From contig SUTU01000015.1 of the NCBI GenBank assembly GCA_015152525.1, positions 1 through 63,705 of the forward strand: a DNA stretch of 63,705 bases. Direction: 5' to 3'. Origin of the DNA: Cyanobacteria bacterium SIG28. Lineage in GTDB: Bacteria > Cyanobacteriota > Vampirovibrionia > Gastranaerophilales > Gastranaerophilaceae. How positions within the stretch are numbered: the first letter of the stretch is position 1; each line of letters begins with the position of its first letter. The position numbers were made by a program, and so were the translations under genes. Below the pieces are notes generated by a model. It was given only the letters and a program-made list of their open reading frames with translations. It did no database searches and was not told the DNA's origin. This document shows positions 1 through 7,939 of this stretch, piece after piece.

Positions 1-613
1 CTTCGGTACGAGCTTCAACAGTTTGTTTATCAGCCATCTCAAATTCAGCAGAAAACCCTTTTTGACCTGTTTTCTTTTTTGTTTGTGCGTTATTTAAAAA
101 GCCTATTGAACCTGCCATAAAGGTTGTGAATAAAAAATCAAAACTTGTAACGGCTGTTTTAGCACTAGTGAGTTTTTTTCTTAATACTTCATAATCCCCA
201 TTACACTTTTTCAAAACTTCAGATAAATTGATATCAAATTTTTGTGATATTTCTTTTATGCCATTTTTGAGTAGTTCATTAGAAGTTAAAAACTTATTAG
301 AAATTTTAATTAGATTTGCTTCTTTCCCATTAAAAGAAGATAATTTTGCTATATGTTTCATAGCGAAACGATTTGTCAAAGGTAATGTTATAAAAGGACT
401 TGCATAAGCAATTAGCCAAGGGATAATTGCGCGATTAAACCTTTCTCTTCTCTCAACTTTGTTATTAGCATTCAAAACTATAGGCACATCACAAGCGACA
501 TCTAAAGCTGCCTTGTTCATTAAGACTCTACTATCTAAAAAGGCAGCTGCATTAACCAAGGGATTTCCTTTAAATGTTTGTAGATTCTCTTTTGTACTTA
601 TACCCATAATCAT
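1..613 (-). CDS. Hypothetical protein with N-terminal F-K-G motif, cut by window edge
   Basis: An open frame runs from ATG at 613 (a second in-frame ATG is at 607) off the left edge, giving 204 codons without its C-terminus. Residues 12-17 read TFKGNP, the same short N-terminal motif seen in several other proteins of this window. Two hydrophobic stretches are visible, one with the core RAIIPWLIAYASPFITLPL and a later one around FDFLFTTFMAGSIGFL, so it is probably membrane-associated. I do not recognise a family. Codon use matches the neighbours. The start is supported by the open frame and the motif only; no clear Shine-Dalgarno sequence precedes it. Confidence 0.7.
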   Translation of the reverse strand, partial: MIMGISTKENLQTFKGNPLVNAAAFLDSRVLMNKAALDVACDVPIVLNANNKVERRERFNRAIIPWLIAYASPFITLPLTNRFAMKHIAKLSSFNGKEANLIKISNKFLTSNELLKNGIKEISQKFDINLSEVLKKCNGDYEVLRKKLTSAKTAVTSFDFLFTTFMAGSIGFLNNAQTKKKTGQKGFSAEFEMADKQTVEARTE

Positions 614-702
614 ATATAGTATAATATCTCAACAAGATTTTTTTTGCTATTTATAGAGGTGTAAAAAGTTATATAAAACAGTAATCAAACTGCAAGATTT
701 TC

Positions 703-804
703 TCAGGAATATTTCAAATTCCAAGCACAAATCAATAATCCAATTTCTTGTGCTTTTAAATTCAGAACCTTGGTTCCATATAGCATATAATCTTTTTTAA
801 CCAT
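703..804 (-). CDS. Possible 33-aa small protein or gene remnant
   Basis: ATG at 804 is preceded by a good ribosome-binding sequence (AAAGGAG, 8 bases upstream) and followed by 33 codons, beginning MVKKDYMLYGTKVLNL, to TGA at 703. The SD lies in the loop of a small CTTG/CAAG hairpin. It may be a genuine small protein or the 5' end of a truncated gene. No family was recognised. Confidence 0.35.
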   Translation of the reverse strand: MVKKDYMLYGTKVLNLKAQEIGLLICAWNLKYS

Positions 805-825
805 ATCTTGCTCCTTTCAAGCTAT

Positions 826-853
826 GACATTAATCACTCGAACAGGCAGAAAC
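826..853. repeat. Dispersed promoter-proximal repeat, copy 1
   Basis: Contains ATTAATCACTCGAACAGG followed by an AGAAA stretch. Related copies lie at 2184, 9647 and 11006. All share AT-x-ATCACT followed by a purine-rich tract and sit between a leftward gene start and the next gene. Confidence 0.45.
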
Positions 854-928
854 ATCAACTCTTTTGGAAAGTTCGTATCATTCAGACACATATGGGTTTG
901 TGCTACAATGGACGAAAAGGAGTTTATT

Positions 929-1462
929 ATGAAAAAAGTTTTGATATTATCAGGAAGCCCAAGAAAAGGCGGAAATTCAGATACACTTTGCGACGAGTTT
1001 ATGAAAGGTGCTATTGAAGCCGGAAACGAGGTTGAAAAAATATTCGTTGCTGGGAAGAAAATCGGCTATTGCAAGGCTTGTTACGCTTGCAAAGATACAG
1101 GAGTTTGCGTAATTAAAGACGATATGGCTGAAGTTTTGCAAAAAATGCTTGATGCTGATGTAATTGTGCTTTCAAGCCCTGTTTATTTCTATTCGATTTC
1201 TGCACAACTAAAGGCTGTGATTGACAGAACTGTCGCTCGTTGGTTGGAGTTTAGAGATAAAGAATTTTATTACATTATGACTGCTGCTGAGGACGGAAAA
1301 TACACAATGGACTGCACTTTAGAGTGCTTTAGAGGTTTGGCAGCTTGCCTTGAAGGCTCAAAAGAAATGGGTGTAATCTACGCAAAAGGTGTTTACGAAC
1401 GTGGCGAAATCAACGGCACAAAATTTATGACCGAAGCCTACGAAATGGGCAAAGGTGTTTAA
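929..1462 (+). CDS. NAD(P)H-dependent FMN reductase / iron-sulfur flavoprotein family
   Basis: This 177-residue flavodoxin-fold protein starts at ATG 929, chosen because AAGGAG lies 8-9 bases upstream; a longer in-frame reading from 824 has no SD. The N-terminus carries the phosphate-binding signature GSPRKGGNSDT (about residues 9-19). A CxxCxxCx5C cluster (KACYACKDTGVC, about residues 50-63) matches the compact cysteine motif of iron-sulfur flavoproteins, which bind FMN and a 4Fe-4S cluster. SSPVYFYSISAQLKAVIDR is the family's second conserved loop. The likely role is cytosolic electron transfer or quinone/flavin reduction in an anaerobe. The substrate cannot be told from sequence. Confidence 0.85.
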   Translation: MKKVLILSGSPRKGGNSDTLCDEFMKGAIEAGNEVEKIFVAGKKIGYCKACYACKDTGVCVIKDDMAEVLQKMLDADVIVLSSPVYFYSISAQLKAVIDRTVARWLEFRDKEFYYIMTAAEDGKYTMDCTLECFRGLAACLEGSKEMGVIYAKGVYERGEINGTKFMTEAYEMGKGV

Positions 1463-1496
1463 AAGCAATTTAAAAAGCGTTTAAAAGATGTTTAAA
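1458..1496. repeat. Phased TTTAAA array, left copy (11-bp period)
   Basis: TTTAAA begins at 1458, 1469, 1480 and 1491, a spacing of exactly 11 bp each time. The first unit contains the TAA stop codon of the flavoprotein gene and the last ends 5 bp before the ogt start. A longer array of the same design lies at 9711-9771. Confidence 0.8.
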
Positions 1497-1500
1497 AATT

Positions 1501-1974
1501 ATGACAGAAAAATTTTACTACAAGTCACCAATTGGAATATTAGAAATTGAGCTTGAAAACGATACTATTCAAAGGCTTAGAGTTGTTGAAAGCTGCTCAA
1601 AAATTTCCGAGCGGACTGGATATTTTGCAAAAGTAGTAAAACAACTTGATGAATATTTTGTAGGAAAAAGAACTAAATTTGAACTAAATATCTATCCAAA
1701 AGGAACTGAATTTCAGAAAAAAGTTTGGGCAGAATTACTAAAAATCCCTTATGCTAAAACGAAATCTTATCAAGAAATCGCTGATGCTATTGGTAAACCA
1801 AATGCACAAAGAGCAGTTGGTTCAGCTTGTAATAAAAATCCGATTTTGCTCATTATACCTTGTCATAGAGTTGTTTCAAAAACCGGCCAATTAACAGGCT
1901 TTGCTTGCGGCGTTGATAGAAAAGAACAACTTTTGAAGCTAGAAACTAATCAATGCTTTCAGGATAATTTATAA
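1501..1974 (+). CDS. ogt: Methylated-DNA-protein-cysteine methyltransferase
   Basis: 157 residues, the usual length of Ogt/MGMT. The active site IIPCHRVV is intact, with acceptor Cys near residue 121. The upstream helix-turn-helix region includes PYAKTKSYQEIA and NAQRAVGSACNKNP. The protein removes alkyl groups from O6-alkylguanine by suicidal transfer to the cysteine. It starts 38 bp after the flavoprotein stop, separated by the phased TTTAAA array. No SD sequence is visible, so the array may supply the initiation context. The 3' end overlaps the convergent 71-aa gene by 29 bp. Confidence 0.95.
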   Translation: MTEKFYYKSPIGILEIELENDTIQRLRVVESCSKISERTGYFAKVVKQLDEYFVGKRTKFELNIYPKGTEFQKKVWAELLKIPYAKTKSYQEIADAIGKPNAQRAVGSACNKNPILLIIPCHRVVSKTGQLTGFACGVDRKEQLLKLETNQCFQDNL

Positions 1975-2161
1975 AAAATGCATTAACTTGGTCTGCATCA
2001 CGACGAAGATTTTTCACAATAGGTGTCAAATTATAAAGTTCTTCGTATTCCTTTTGTGATGAACAAAAATAATCGATCACAACCGCTGTGTTGTAAATAT
2101 TTTCAGCATAACGTTCTAACTTTTTAAAATCTTTTCTTTTGATAACAAATCTTTCTTCCAT
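1946..2161 (-). CDS. Hypothetical 71-aa protein
   Basis: Start chosen at ATG 2161, because AAGGAGG lies 6-8 bases upstream inside a perfect hairpin. Nine further in-frame codons upstream would lack any SD. The product is mostly helical and charged, with a recognisable end LRRDADQVNAFFINYPESID. Its length and style resemble small accessory or phage-type proteins, but I cannot name a family. It converges on ogt with a 29-bp overlap. The strong SD and hairpin suggest it is really translated and perhaps translationally controlled. Confidence 0.65.
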   Translation of the reverse strand: MEERFVIKRKDFKKLERYAENIYNTAVVIDYFCSSQKEYEELYNLTPIVKNLRRDADQVNAFFINYPESID

Positions 2162-2162
2162 A

Positions 2163-2184
2163 CACAACCTCCTTTTAGGTTGTG
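2163..2184 (-). promoter_or_regulatory. SD-sequestering hairpin before the 71-aa gene
   Basis: CACAACCT (2163-2170) is perfectly complementary to AGGTTGTG (2177-2184), with a 6-base loop. Read on the minus strand, the AAAAGGAGG Shine-Dalgarno is split between loop and 3' arm, and the ATG follows one base after the stem. The geometry could mask the ribosome-binding site. Confidence 0.55.
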
Positions 2185-2217
2185 CCATTCATCACTCGGA
2201 AGTGTGTAGAAGTCAAG
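2184..2217. repeat. Dispersed promoter-proximal repeat, copy 2
   Basis: Contains CATTCATCACTCGGAAG, related to the elements at 826, 9647 and 11006. It lies between the divergent 71-aa gene and vsr. Confidence 0.45.
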
Positions 2218-2244
2218 TACTGATTTTTGTATTAAAATTTTTAT

Positions 2245-2661
2245 ATGGATAAACATACAAAAGAACAAAGGCATAAAAATATGCAAGCAGTGAAAGCCCA
2301 AGGTACAAATTTGGAAAATCTGGTTGTGAATTTTCTTTGGCAAAAAGGCTACAGATTCAGAAAAAACGTTAAAGATCTTGAAGGTAAACCTGACATAGCA
2401 ATTAAAAAATATAAATTAGTTATTTTTATTGATTCGTGTTTTTGGCATAAATGTCCATTGCACTACAAAGCGCCTGCAACAAATTTTGAATTCTGGGAAA
2501 ATAAAATATCAAAAAACCAACAACGTGATGATTATGTTACTAATTATTATCTGGCTAAAAAATGGAATATATTAAGGATTTGGGAACATGAATTAAAAGA
2601 AGATTTTGATATAACTTTGCAAAAAGTGATAAATTTTATAGAAAATTCAAAGACTAATTAG
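2245..2661 (+). CDS. vsr: Very-short-patch repair endonuclease (Vsr)
   Basis: 138 residues, the normal size of Vsr. Family hallmarks are the N-terminal TKEQRHKNMQAVKAQGT, the GKPDIAI segment with the metal-binding Asp (about residue 50), the FIDSCFWHKCPLH zinc/active-site block (about 63-75), and the C-terminal WNILRIWEHEL. Vsr nicks next to T:G mismatches produced when 5-methylcytosine deaminates, so it is normally paired with a C5-cytosine methyltransferase, here the convergent gene with a 4-bp overlap. No SD is visible. It marks the left side of the defence-like island. Confidence 0.95.
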   Translation: MDKHTKEQRHKNMQAVKAQGTNLENLVVNFLWQKGYRFRKNVKDLEGKPDIAIKKYKLVIFIDSCFWHKCPLHYKAPATNFEFWENKISKNQQRDDYVTNYYLAKKWNILRIWEHELKEDFDITLQKVINFIENSKTN

Positions 2662-3740
2662 TTTATTTTCTGATTATGTTCTATAAACATTTCCCCAAAG
2701 GCTTTAGCTAATAAAACCGGAACAGCGTTACCAACTTGCCTAGCCAGTGCTGTCAAGCTTGAACCTTCAAACACAAAGCTATCAGGAAATGTTTGTAATT
2801 TTGCGGCTTCTCTTACACTTAGCCCCCTGTCTTGTTCAGGATGTCCATAGCGACCGTTTGAAATATTTGTACATTTTGTTGTGAGCGTAACAGACGGTTT
2901 ATCCCATTCCAACCTTCCATACACATCGCAATGTCCTTTATGATTCTGGTGGCATTTTAATCTCAATTCTTCCGGCCAATCTTTCCTGCCCTGCCCTTCT
3001 TTTATACATTGAATTCTTTTCAAGTTTAATTCAGAAAGCGAAGCTGCTCTATGATTTAAAAATTTAGGATTTGAACAAGTCTCACCAGCCTTAATAGACG
3101 GGTATTGTCCTTTTCCTATGGCATCTCGTACAGTTACATATTCTTTTAAGCCTGGTCCATGGGTTTTAGCAGGATAATCTAACATCCCAAGCTTACTGGC
3201 TATAAGGACCAGTCTTTTTCTTCTTTGCGGCACACCATAATTTTCAGCATGAACAATTTGCGGATCAGGAACGCTATACCCCATTTCTTTTAAATTTTCT
3301 ATAAAAGCCGGTAATGGGCCGTCTTTATCAATTTTCTGTAATCCGGGTACGTTTTCACATAATATAAAATCCGGCTGACAGTCTTTTACAAAACGTAAAA
3401 ACTCACTCAAAAGATTCAAACGATTATCTTCTGAATCGAATCTATTTTTATTTTGAGTAGAGAATGGTTGGCAAGGTGCACACCCACAGAATAATATTTT
3501 ATTTCCTAAATACCTGTATTTATCAACATAATCTTTTACTGTTGAGGTTTCAACTTTCCTAATGTCATCTGATATAGTACCACATTCAGGTTTGATATTT
3601 TGTTCAAATGTTTTTAAAGCTTCTTGATTATTATCCAGGGCCAAAACAATGTCCATACCTGCTTCTCTGAGACCTTCACTTGTCCCTCCACACCCTGAGA
3701 AGAAGTCAAAAACTTTAATTTTGTTTTTTTTCTTATGCAT
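2658..3740 (-). CDS. dcm: DNA (cytosine-5-)-methyltransferase
   Basis: 360 residues with the full C5-methyltransferase motif set: FDFFSGCGGTSEGLREAG (motif I, SAM binding), CAPCQPFSTQ with the catalytic Cys (motif IV), LCENVPGL (motif VI), QRRKRLVLIAS (motif VIII), and RQVGNAVP near the end (motif X). The target-recognition region lies roughly between residues 200 and 310. ATG 3740 follows an AAGGAG sequence 10 bases upstream; a GTG at 3743 is equally well placed. It is convergent with vsr and divergent from the GHKL operon. No partner restriction endonuclease is recognisable by eye, unless one of the unknown downstream proteins fills that role. Confidence 0.95.
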   Translation of the reverse strand: MHKKKNKIKVFDFFSGCGGTSEGLREAGMDIVLALDNNQEALKTFEQNIKPECGTISDDIRKVETSTVKDYVDKYRYLGNKILFCGCAPCQPFSTQNKNRFDSEDNRLNLLSEFLRFVKDCQPDFILCENVPGLQKIDKDGPLPAFIENLKEMGYSVPDPQIVHAENYGVPQRRKRLVLIASKLGMLDYPAKTHGPGLKEYVTVRDAIGKGQYPSIKAGETCSNPKFLNHRAASLSELNLKRIQCIKEGQGRKDWPEELRLKCHQNHKGHCDVYGRLEWDKPSVTLTTKCTNISNGRYGHPEQDRGLSVREAAKLQTFPDSFVFEGSSLTALARQVGNAVPVLLAKAFGEMFIEHNQKIN

Positions 3741-3875
3741 CACTATACCTCTCCTTATCTACTTTATATCAAAAAAAGAGAAATAGCCAATCTTAAATCT
3801 TTCTTAATATATTATTTAACTATATTCCTAAAATATAGGTTTTATTTAATTATATTAACAAATATTTACAAAATG

Positions 3876-3904
3876 TTGACAAATGACTTTAAATATAAAA
3901 TAAT
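3876..3904 (+). promoter_or_regulatory. Predicted sigma-70 promoter of the GHKL operon
   Basis: TTGACA (3876-3881, perfect -35) and AATAAT (3899-3904, -10) are separated by 17 bp. They lie 25 bp before an AAAAGGAG ribosome-binding site and ATG 3930. The divergent dcm start is 136 bp to the left, so this region controls both transcription units. Confidence 0.65.
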
Positions 3905-3929
3905 AATCATAAAATAAAAGGAGTATTTT

Positions 3930-4151
3930 ATGAAAGAAACCAGACAACAACGCTTTAAAAGAATTGCAGGAGCAAGAACAAATAAAATATTAGATATGAT
4001 AAAGTTGCTTGCAAACTGTGCCAATACAGGTAATTATGAATATTCAGATGACGATATAAAAAAAATTTTTTCTGCAATAGAAGCTGAAATTAAAAATGCA
4101 AAAGCTCAATTTTCAAAACAAAGCAGAAAAGATAAAAAATTTAGTTTATAA
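3930..4151 (+). CDS. Small helical protein, first gene of defence-like operon
   Basis: 73 residues, basic and almost wholly helical, with AAAAGGAG 9 bases before the ATG. The central block ANTGNYEYSDDDIKKIFSAI resembles small proteins I recall beside phage and defence ATPases, where 'N-Y-x-Y-(T/S)-x-x-(D/E)-V/I-x-K-I-F' is conserved; I cannot name a Pfam family. It lies 12 bp before the GHKL ATPase start, so the two are co-transcribed. Inference: a dedicated partner, for example a regulator or DNA-binding adaptor, of that ATPase. Confidence 0.8.
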   Translation: MKETRQQRFKRIAGARTNKILDMIKLLANCANTGNYEYSDDDIKKIFSAIEAEIKNAKAQFSKQSRKDKKFSL

Positions 4152-4163
4152 GGAGACTTGTAT

Positions 4164-6134
4164 ATGTCAAGTATTGCATGGAGGTTTCCGCCTTTATCAG
4201 GAGGAACAAGACAAGGATACACAAACAATGACATCGAAGTGTTTAAAGGTAACGAATTGATTGATAATCTTGCAAGGGAGATATGCCAGAATTCCTTAGA
4301 TGCCCATTCAGACGATTCCAACTCCCCTGTAAAAGTAGTTTTTGAATTGAAGAAATTTGCCAGAGAAGATTATGATGTTTTCGCTGGATATTCAGAGTGT
4401 TTGCAAGGGTGCAGAGAATATTGGGGTGAAGAGATGGATGCAAAACTATCTCGTTTTATTTCCAATGCTGAAAAAACATTGACAGAAGATAAAATTCCAG
4501 TATTAATTGCAAGTGACTATAATACAAAAGGATTAAGTGGTAGTCGCAGTCATAAGATATCATCTTCCTGGGAAGCACTAACCGGGTCGGATGGAGTATC
4601 AGTAAAACAAGATGAAAACAGTGCCGGATCATATGGTATAGGGAAAAATGCTCCATTTGCTTGTTCTTCTTTGAGCATGGTTTTTTATAATACTATGGCC
4701 GAAGATATGCAAAGTGCATTTATAGGTGTAGCAAGGCTTGCCACACTAAATAATGCAGCAGGTGAACCTACACAGAGGGTGGGAAAGTATCAGTGTAATG
4801 ATGAAGAAAATAAATGTTGGAAACCAATATATGATAATGATAAAAATGGTTTTCGTGATTGCTTTAAAAGGACTGGAAGAGGAACCGATGTTATCATTGT
4901 TGGTTTTAATCAAGAGCCAAATTGGATAAAAAATGTTACACAAGCCGTTCTCAAGAATTTCTTTGTTGCAATAAGTGAAAATAGACTTATTGTTGAATTA
5001 AAAGACGGTAATGAAAATACTATTATTGACGGGAAATCATTACCAAGGTTATTTTCTGATTTTACATGTGAAAACATTGATATGATATCAGCAGCTCAGC
5101 TCTATAATGCATTTACCAAACCAGACAATAAACGTACTTTAGATGTATTTGATAAAGAAGATGTTGAAATTTATGTTAAATCCGATACCAGCTACAATAG
5201 AACAATTGCTAATTTCAGAGCAACAGGAATGCTTGTAGGAACATATTATAGACGCATTTTCCAGCATTATGCTGCAGTAGTAATCGTTAGAGGAAATGAG
5301 TTAGGTGAATTATTAAAAGATACAGAACCTCCTCGACATAACAGATGGGATTATAAACAAATAGAAACATCCGATAAGGAAAAAAGAAAAAAGGCCAGAG
5401 ATGCTATTCGTTTGATTGAGGATTCTGTCTTGAGTTTTCTAAAGGAGCAATTTGAAGTTGTTACAGAAGATACTATTGATGCAGCTGGTGTAGGAGAATA
5501 TCTTGCTGATGATTTAGACGATTTTGGTGAAATGTCAGAAGGTGATGATATTTTGAAAACAAAAGTTAAAATAGGTAAAATAAAGATTAATAAAACGATT
5601 TCAGGGATCACAACACAATCGGCCAAACAAGATGAAGGAACAAAACAGAAAGGTGATGTAAATGATGAGGATATACCAAGTGAACCTACTCCAAATCCTC
5701 CTAAACCAAAACCACCAAAACCCCTTCCTCCAATGCCTAAGCCACCAAAACCTGATATTGTTGATCCTGACGAACAGGATGGCGTGTTGGGTGTGAGCCT
5801 GGGTGCAGAAACAAAAATAGTTAGCACTCCTATCCTTTTGGCTCAAAGAGCATTTCCTATTAATGCTGCTCAAGGAATTTATAAAGTAGTAATAAAGCCT
5901 AAAGAAAACAGTGAGAACTTATTTGCTGAATTTTATGCTGTTGGGGAAGACGGAAAATATGATTTACTGGATTTGGTTTCATTTAAATATAACGGAGTGT
6001 CACTAAGAATATCGAACGGAAAAACTGGTCCCTTTTCAGTAAAAGCTGAAACTCCTGCAGTATTCTATGCTGTATTTAAAAATAAAGAGAAAATGAAACT
6101 TAGCATACATTTAACGGAGGAGGTTAAATTATGA
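4164..6134 (+). CDS. GHKL-type (MutL/MORC/Hsp90-like) ATPase
   Basis: 656 residues. The start at ATG 4164 has AAGGAGA 7 bases upstream; a TTG at 4158 overlaps that site. The Bergerat-fold motifs are visible: the N box REICQNSLDAHS (about residues 35-46), the G1-like IASDYNTKGLSG (about 115-126) and the G2 loop SAGSYGIGKNAPF (about 153-165). A proline/lysine-rich linker (about residues 510-540) separates a C-terminal beta-rich domain. Related ATPases occur in restriction-modification islands (Iyer, Abhiman and Aravind described MutL/MORC homologues there). Downstream gene overlap is ATGA. Inference: an ATP-driven clamp or switch of an antiphage system. Confidence 0.88.
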   Translation: MSSIAWRFPPLSGGTRQGYTNNDIEVFKGNELIDNLAREICQNSLDAHSDDSNSPVKVVFELKKFAREDYDVFAGYSECLQGCREYWGEEMDAKLSRFISNAEKTLTEDKIPVLIASDYNTKGLSGSRSHKISSSWEALTGSDGVSVKQDENSAGSYGIGKNAPFACSSLSMVFYNTMAEDMQSAFIGVARLATLNNAAGEPTQRVGKYQCNDEENKCWKPIYDNDKNGFRDCFKRTGRGTDVIIVGFNQEPNWIKNVTQAVLKNFFVAISENRLIVELKDGNENTIIDGKSLPRLFSDFTCENIDMISAAQLYNAFTKPDNKRTLDVFDKEDVEIYVKSDTSYNRTIANFRATGMLVGTYYRRIFQHYAAVVIVRGNELGELLKDTEPPRHNRWDYKQIETSDKEKRKKARDAIRLIEDSVLSFLKEQFEVVTEDTIDAAGVGEYLADDLDDFGEMSEGDDILKTKVKIGKIKINKTISGITTQSAKQDEGTKQKGDVNDEDIPSEPTPNPPKPKPPKPLPPMPKPPKPDIVDPDEQDGVLGVSLGAETKIVSTPILLAQRAFPINAAQGIYKVVIKPKENSENLFAEFYAVGEDGKYDLLDLVSFKYNGVSLRISNGKTGPFSVKAETPAVFYAVFKNKEKMKLSIHLTEEVKL

Positions 6135-7054
6135 AATCAGTAAAAGAAGAATTTCCAAATCCGGTTTTGGCAGCGGGAAGGGATGATTATATAGAAGAAT
6201 GCTCATTCTGTACCTCTTTTGATGAAAACGAAATAATTGTAGATACAGAAAATATTAACATTCCTATTAAGTATTTACTTAAATGTGAATACTTAAATGA
6301 ACTTATTGCTAAAGGCGAGGCTATTTGTGTTGTACTTGCCAAAAGTAGTGCTGCATCATATCGTAAACTATTTAAATTTGAAAATAATGAAACAAAAATG
6401 ACAATGTTGATTCCGAAGTATAATGTAGTTAACAAAATTGATGTAGCAGGAGCTATTATCGCTGCAAACGATATAAAAGATTTTTGTAGTGAGAAAGAAT
6501 TCAATTCATTGTATTTTGATTCTGTTACATTTGAAATACGAAAAGGAGATATTCTGGCGACTGAAGCGAGCAGGTCTATATATGTTGATAATTCAGAACT
6601 CGAAAAGCCCTTAACATCAATTTTTAAAATATGTAGAAATCAGGAGCAGGATTCAGATATAGTACCATGCTTCGAAGATCATAAAATTGCGGTCTACTTA
6701 AAAGATGAATTGTTTGACTTATATTATAACTTTAAAGATTTTAATAATGGAGTTTTAAGACGATATTCAATGGGAATAATAATATATCCCATTCTAGTAG
6801 AAGCTATCGGATATATTAAAGGATATTATCAGAGCGGCAATGACTATAACATGAGTGATTTACGTTGGTTTAGAACTATCAATCATAAAGCAAATATAAT
6901 ATGCATAGATCTTAGCAATACAGATGAATCTGAAACAACAATTGCAGACAAACTTCTAAAAGGAGTTACTTTAGACTCTTTAAAAAGTTTTAAAGATACA
7001 TTGGATAGTGAAATAAACAATGGTGAGAATCAGATGATAGGAGGAATAGATTAA
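6131..7054 (+). CDS. Conserved unknown protein of the GHKL operon
   Basis: 307 residues; ATG 6131 overlaps the stop of the ATPase gene (ATGA), which implies translational coupling and fixed stoichiometry. It opens with EEFPNPVLAAGRDDYIEEC and is a mixed alpha/beta protein without membrane segments, signal peptide or any nuclease motif that I can recognise. A hydrophobic stretch around SMGIIIYPILVEAIGYIKGYY is probably a buried helix. The gene's only visible context is the operon. Inference: a structural or sensor subunit working with the GHKL ATPase. Confidence 0.85.
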   Translation: MKSVKEEFPNPVLAAGRDDYIEECSFCTSFDENEIIVDTENINIPIKYLLKCEYLNELIAKGEAICVVLAKSSAASYRKLFKFENNETKMTMLIPKYNVVNKIDVAGAIIAANDIKDFCSEKEFNSLYFDSVTFEIRKGDILATEASRSIYVDNSELEKPLTSIFKICRNQEQDSDIVPCFEDHKIAVYLKDELFDLYYNFKDFNNGVLRRYSMGIIIYPILVEAIGYIKGYYQSGNDYNMSDLRWFRTINHKANIICIDLSNTDESETTIADKLLKGVTLDSLKSFKDTLDSEINNGENQMIGGID

Positions 7055-7818
7055 TGTTATTAGGCTATTTCACAGAAGATGCATACGAAAATCTTTTAGA
7101 CAATATTTCTCAAAATTCCGAATATTATTCGGGAGAAGATGATTGGCTTCCTAAATATTTTGGCGGTGAAGATAATTATTTTAAAAATTCAACAGTAAAT
7201 GTTAATAGATATACACCAGCATATAATCCTGGTAAAAAGGACGATTCGCAAAAGGCATCAGAAGATTTGGTAAATACAAGAAATTTATATGATGCATTCA
7301 AGAATCTTACACCGTTACAGGCATCAAATAAATATATGTGGACATATCTTTGTCATGCAATACCTGAATATAATGCATATATTCGCGACAGATGGATGCA
7401 AGAAGAAAGAGAAAATACCATTAGAAATCGATTTTTTGTAACAACACCAGGTAGCCTTTTAAATGATAATGCATTATCAAGATTGTGGTGGTATGGCCAT
7501 TTAACATATGACAGCACAAACAGTAATCATTACGCATTGACTGAAATACTACTTACAAATCAAACAATTTGTACTGACGTTATGGATACTTTCAACAGAA
7601 TGAATTATGACAGAATGCGTGGAGTATTGCTTGCAATAAAGGACTTTAAAGATGAAATTACAAATAATGAAGGCATAACTGACTATTTCAGGGAATGCAA
7701 AAAATACTTGAATCATTATGCTGCAGTAACAACACTTGAATATCTTGAAAGCGAAGAGATAAGAGACATTGCATTCAATTATATGATGAAACTTAGAGAA
7801 GAAAAAAATAAAAAATAA
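7054..7818 (+). CDS. DUF6339-like protein, last gene of the GHKL operon
   Basis: 254 residues. The start overlaps the upstream stop by one base (TAATG). The conserved-looking core is LTPLQASNKYMWTYLCHAIP, then IRDRWM, NRFFVTTPGS and NALSRLWWYGHLTYD. This Trp-rich arrangement matches my memory of DUF6339, a family without known function that occurs near DNA methylases and ATPases; that assignment is from recollection and needs a profile search. The protein looks soluble and helical, without a signal peptide. Tight coupling of three genes indicates a complex or a sequential pathway. Confidence 0.75.
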   Translation: MLLGYFTEDAYENLLDNISQNSEYYSGEDDWLPKYFGGEDNYFKNSTVNVNRYTPAYNPGKKDDSQKASEDLVNTRNLYDAFKNLTPLQASNKYMWTYLCHAIPEYNAYIRDRWMQEERENTIRNRFFVTTPGSLLNDNALSRLWWYGHLTYDSTNSNHYALTEILLTNQTICTDVMDTFNRMNYDRMRGVLLAIKDFKDEITNNEGITDYFRECKKYLNHYAAVTTLEYLESEEIRDIAFNYMMKLREEKNKK

Positions 7819-7822
7819 TAAC

Positions 7823-7939
7823 TTACTCATTTACAAAAGCATACTCGCCGTTTCCTGTATAAATCGGAGTACCATGTAATCCATCACCTAATATGTCTGT
7901 AATTTCTTCAATTTTACATGCTTTCCAATTAGAGGTCAT
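7823..7939 (-). pseudogene. hsdS: Remnant of type I restriction specificity subunit (hsdS)
   Basis: Only 38 codons remain, starting at ATG 7939 and ending at TAA 7823. The reading TDILGDGLHGTPIYTGNGEY is the characteristic beginning of an HsdS target-recognition domain, which normally spans about 400 residues. Its ATG overlaps the stop of the upstream 81-aa reading, as in an intact operon. It stops 4 bp after the convergent GHKL operon ends, so the rest of a type I restriction locus was probably removed when the present arrangement formed. Confidence 0.75.

Noticed and set aside
824..928. Longer start for the flavoprotein at 824
   Set aside because: The flavodoxin fold begins at MKKVLILSGSPR (929) with a good SD; the extension crosses the promoter repeat.
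5351..5827. A 158-codon leftward open frame, Gly/Phe/Ser-rich, inside the GHKL gene
   Set aside because: It is the antisense of the proline/lysine-rich linker and has no SD. Its composition follows from the complementary strand.
2245..7818. Identification of the island as the published Mza (MutL-Z1-AIPR) system
   Set aside because: As I recall it, Mza includes Z1 and AIPR proteins; neither is recognisable here. Only the GHKL ATPase class is shared.
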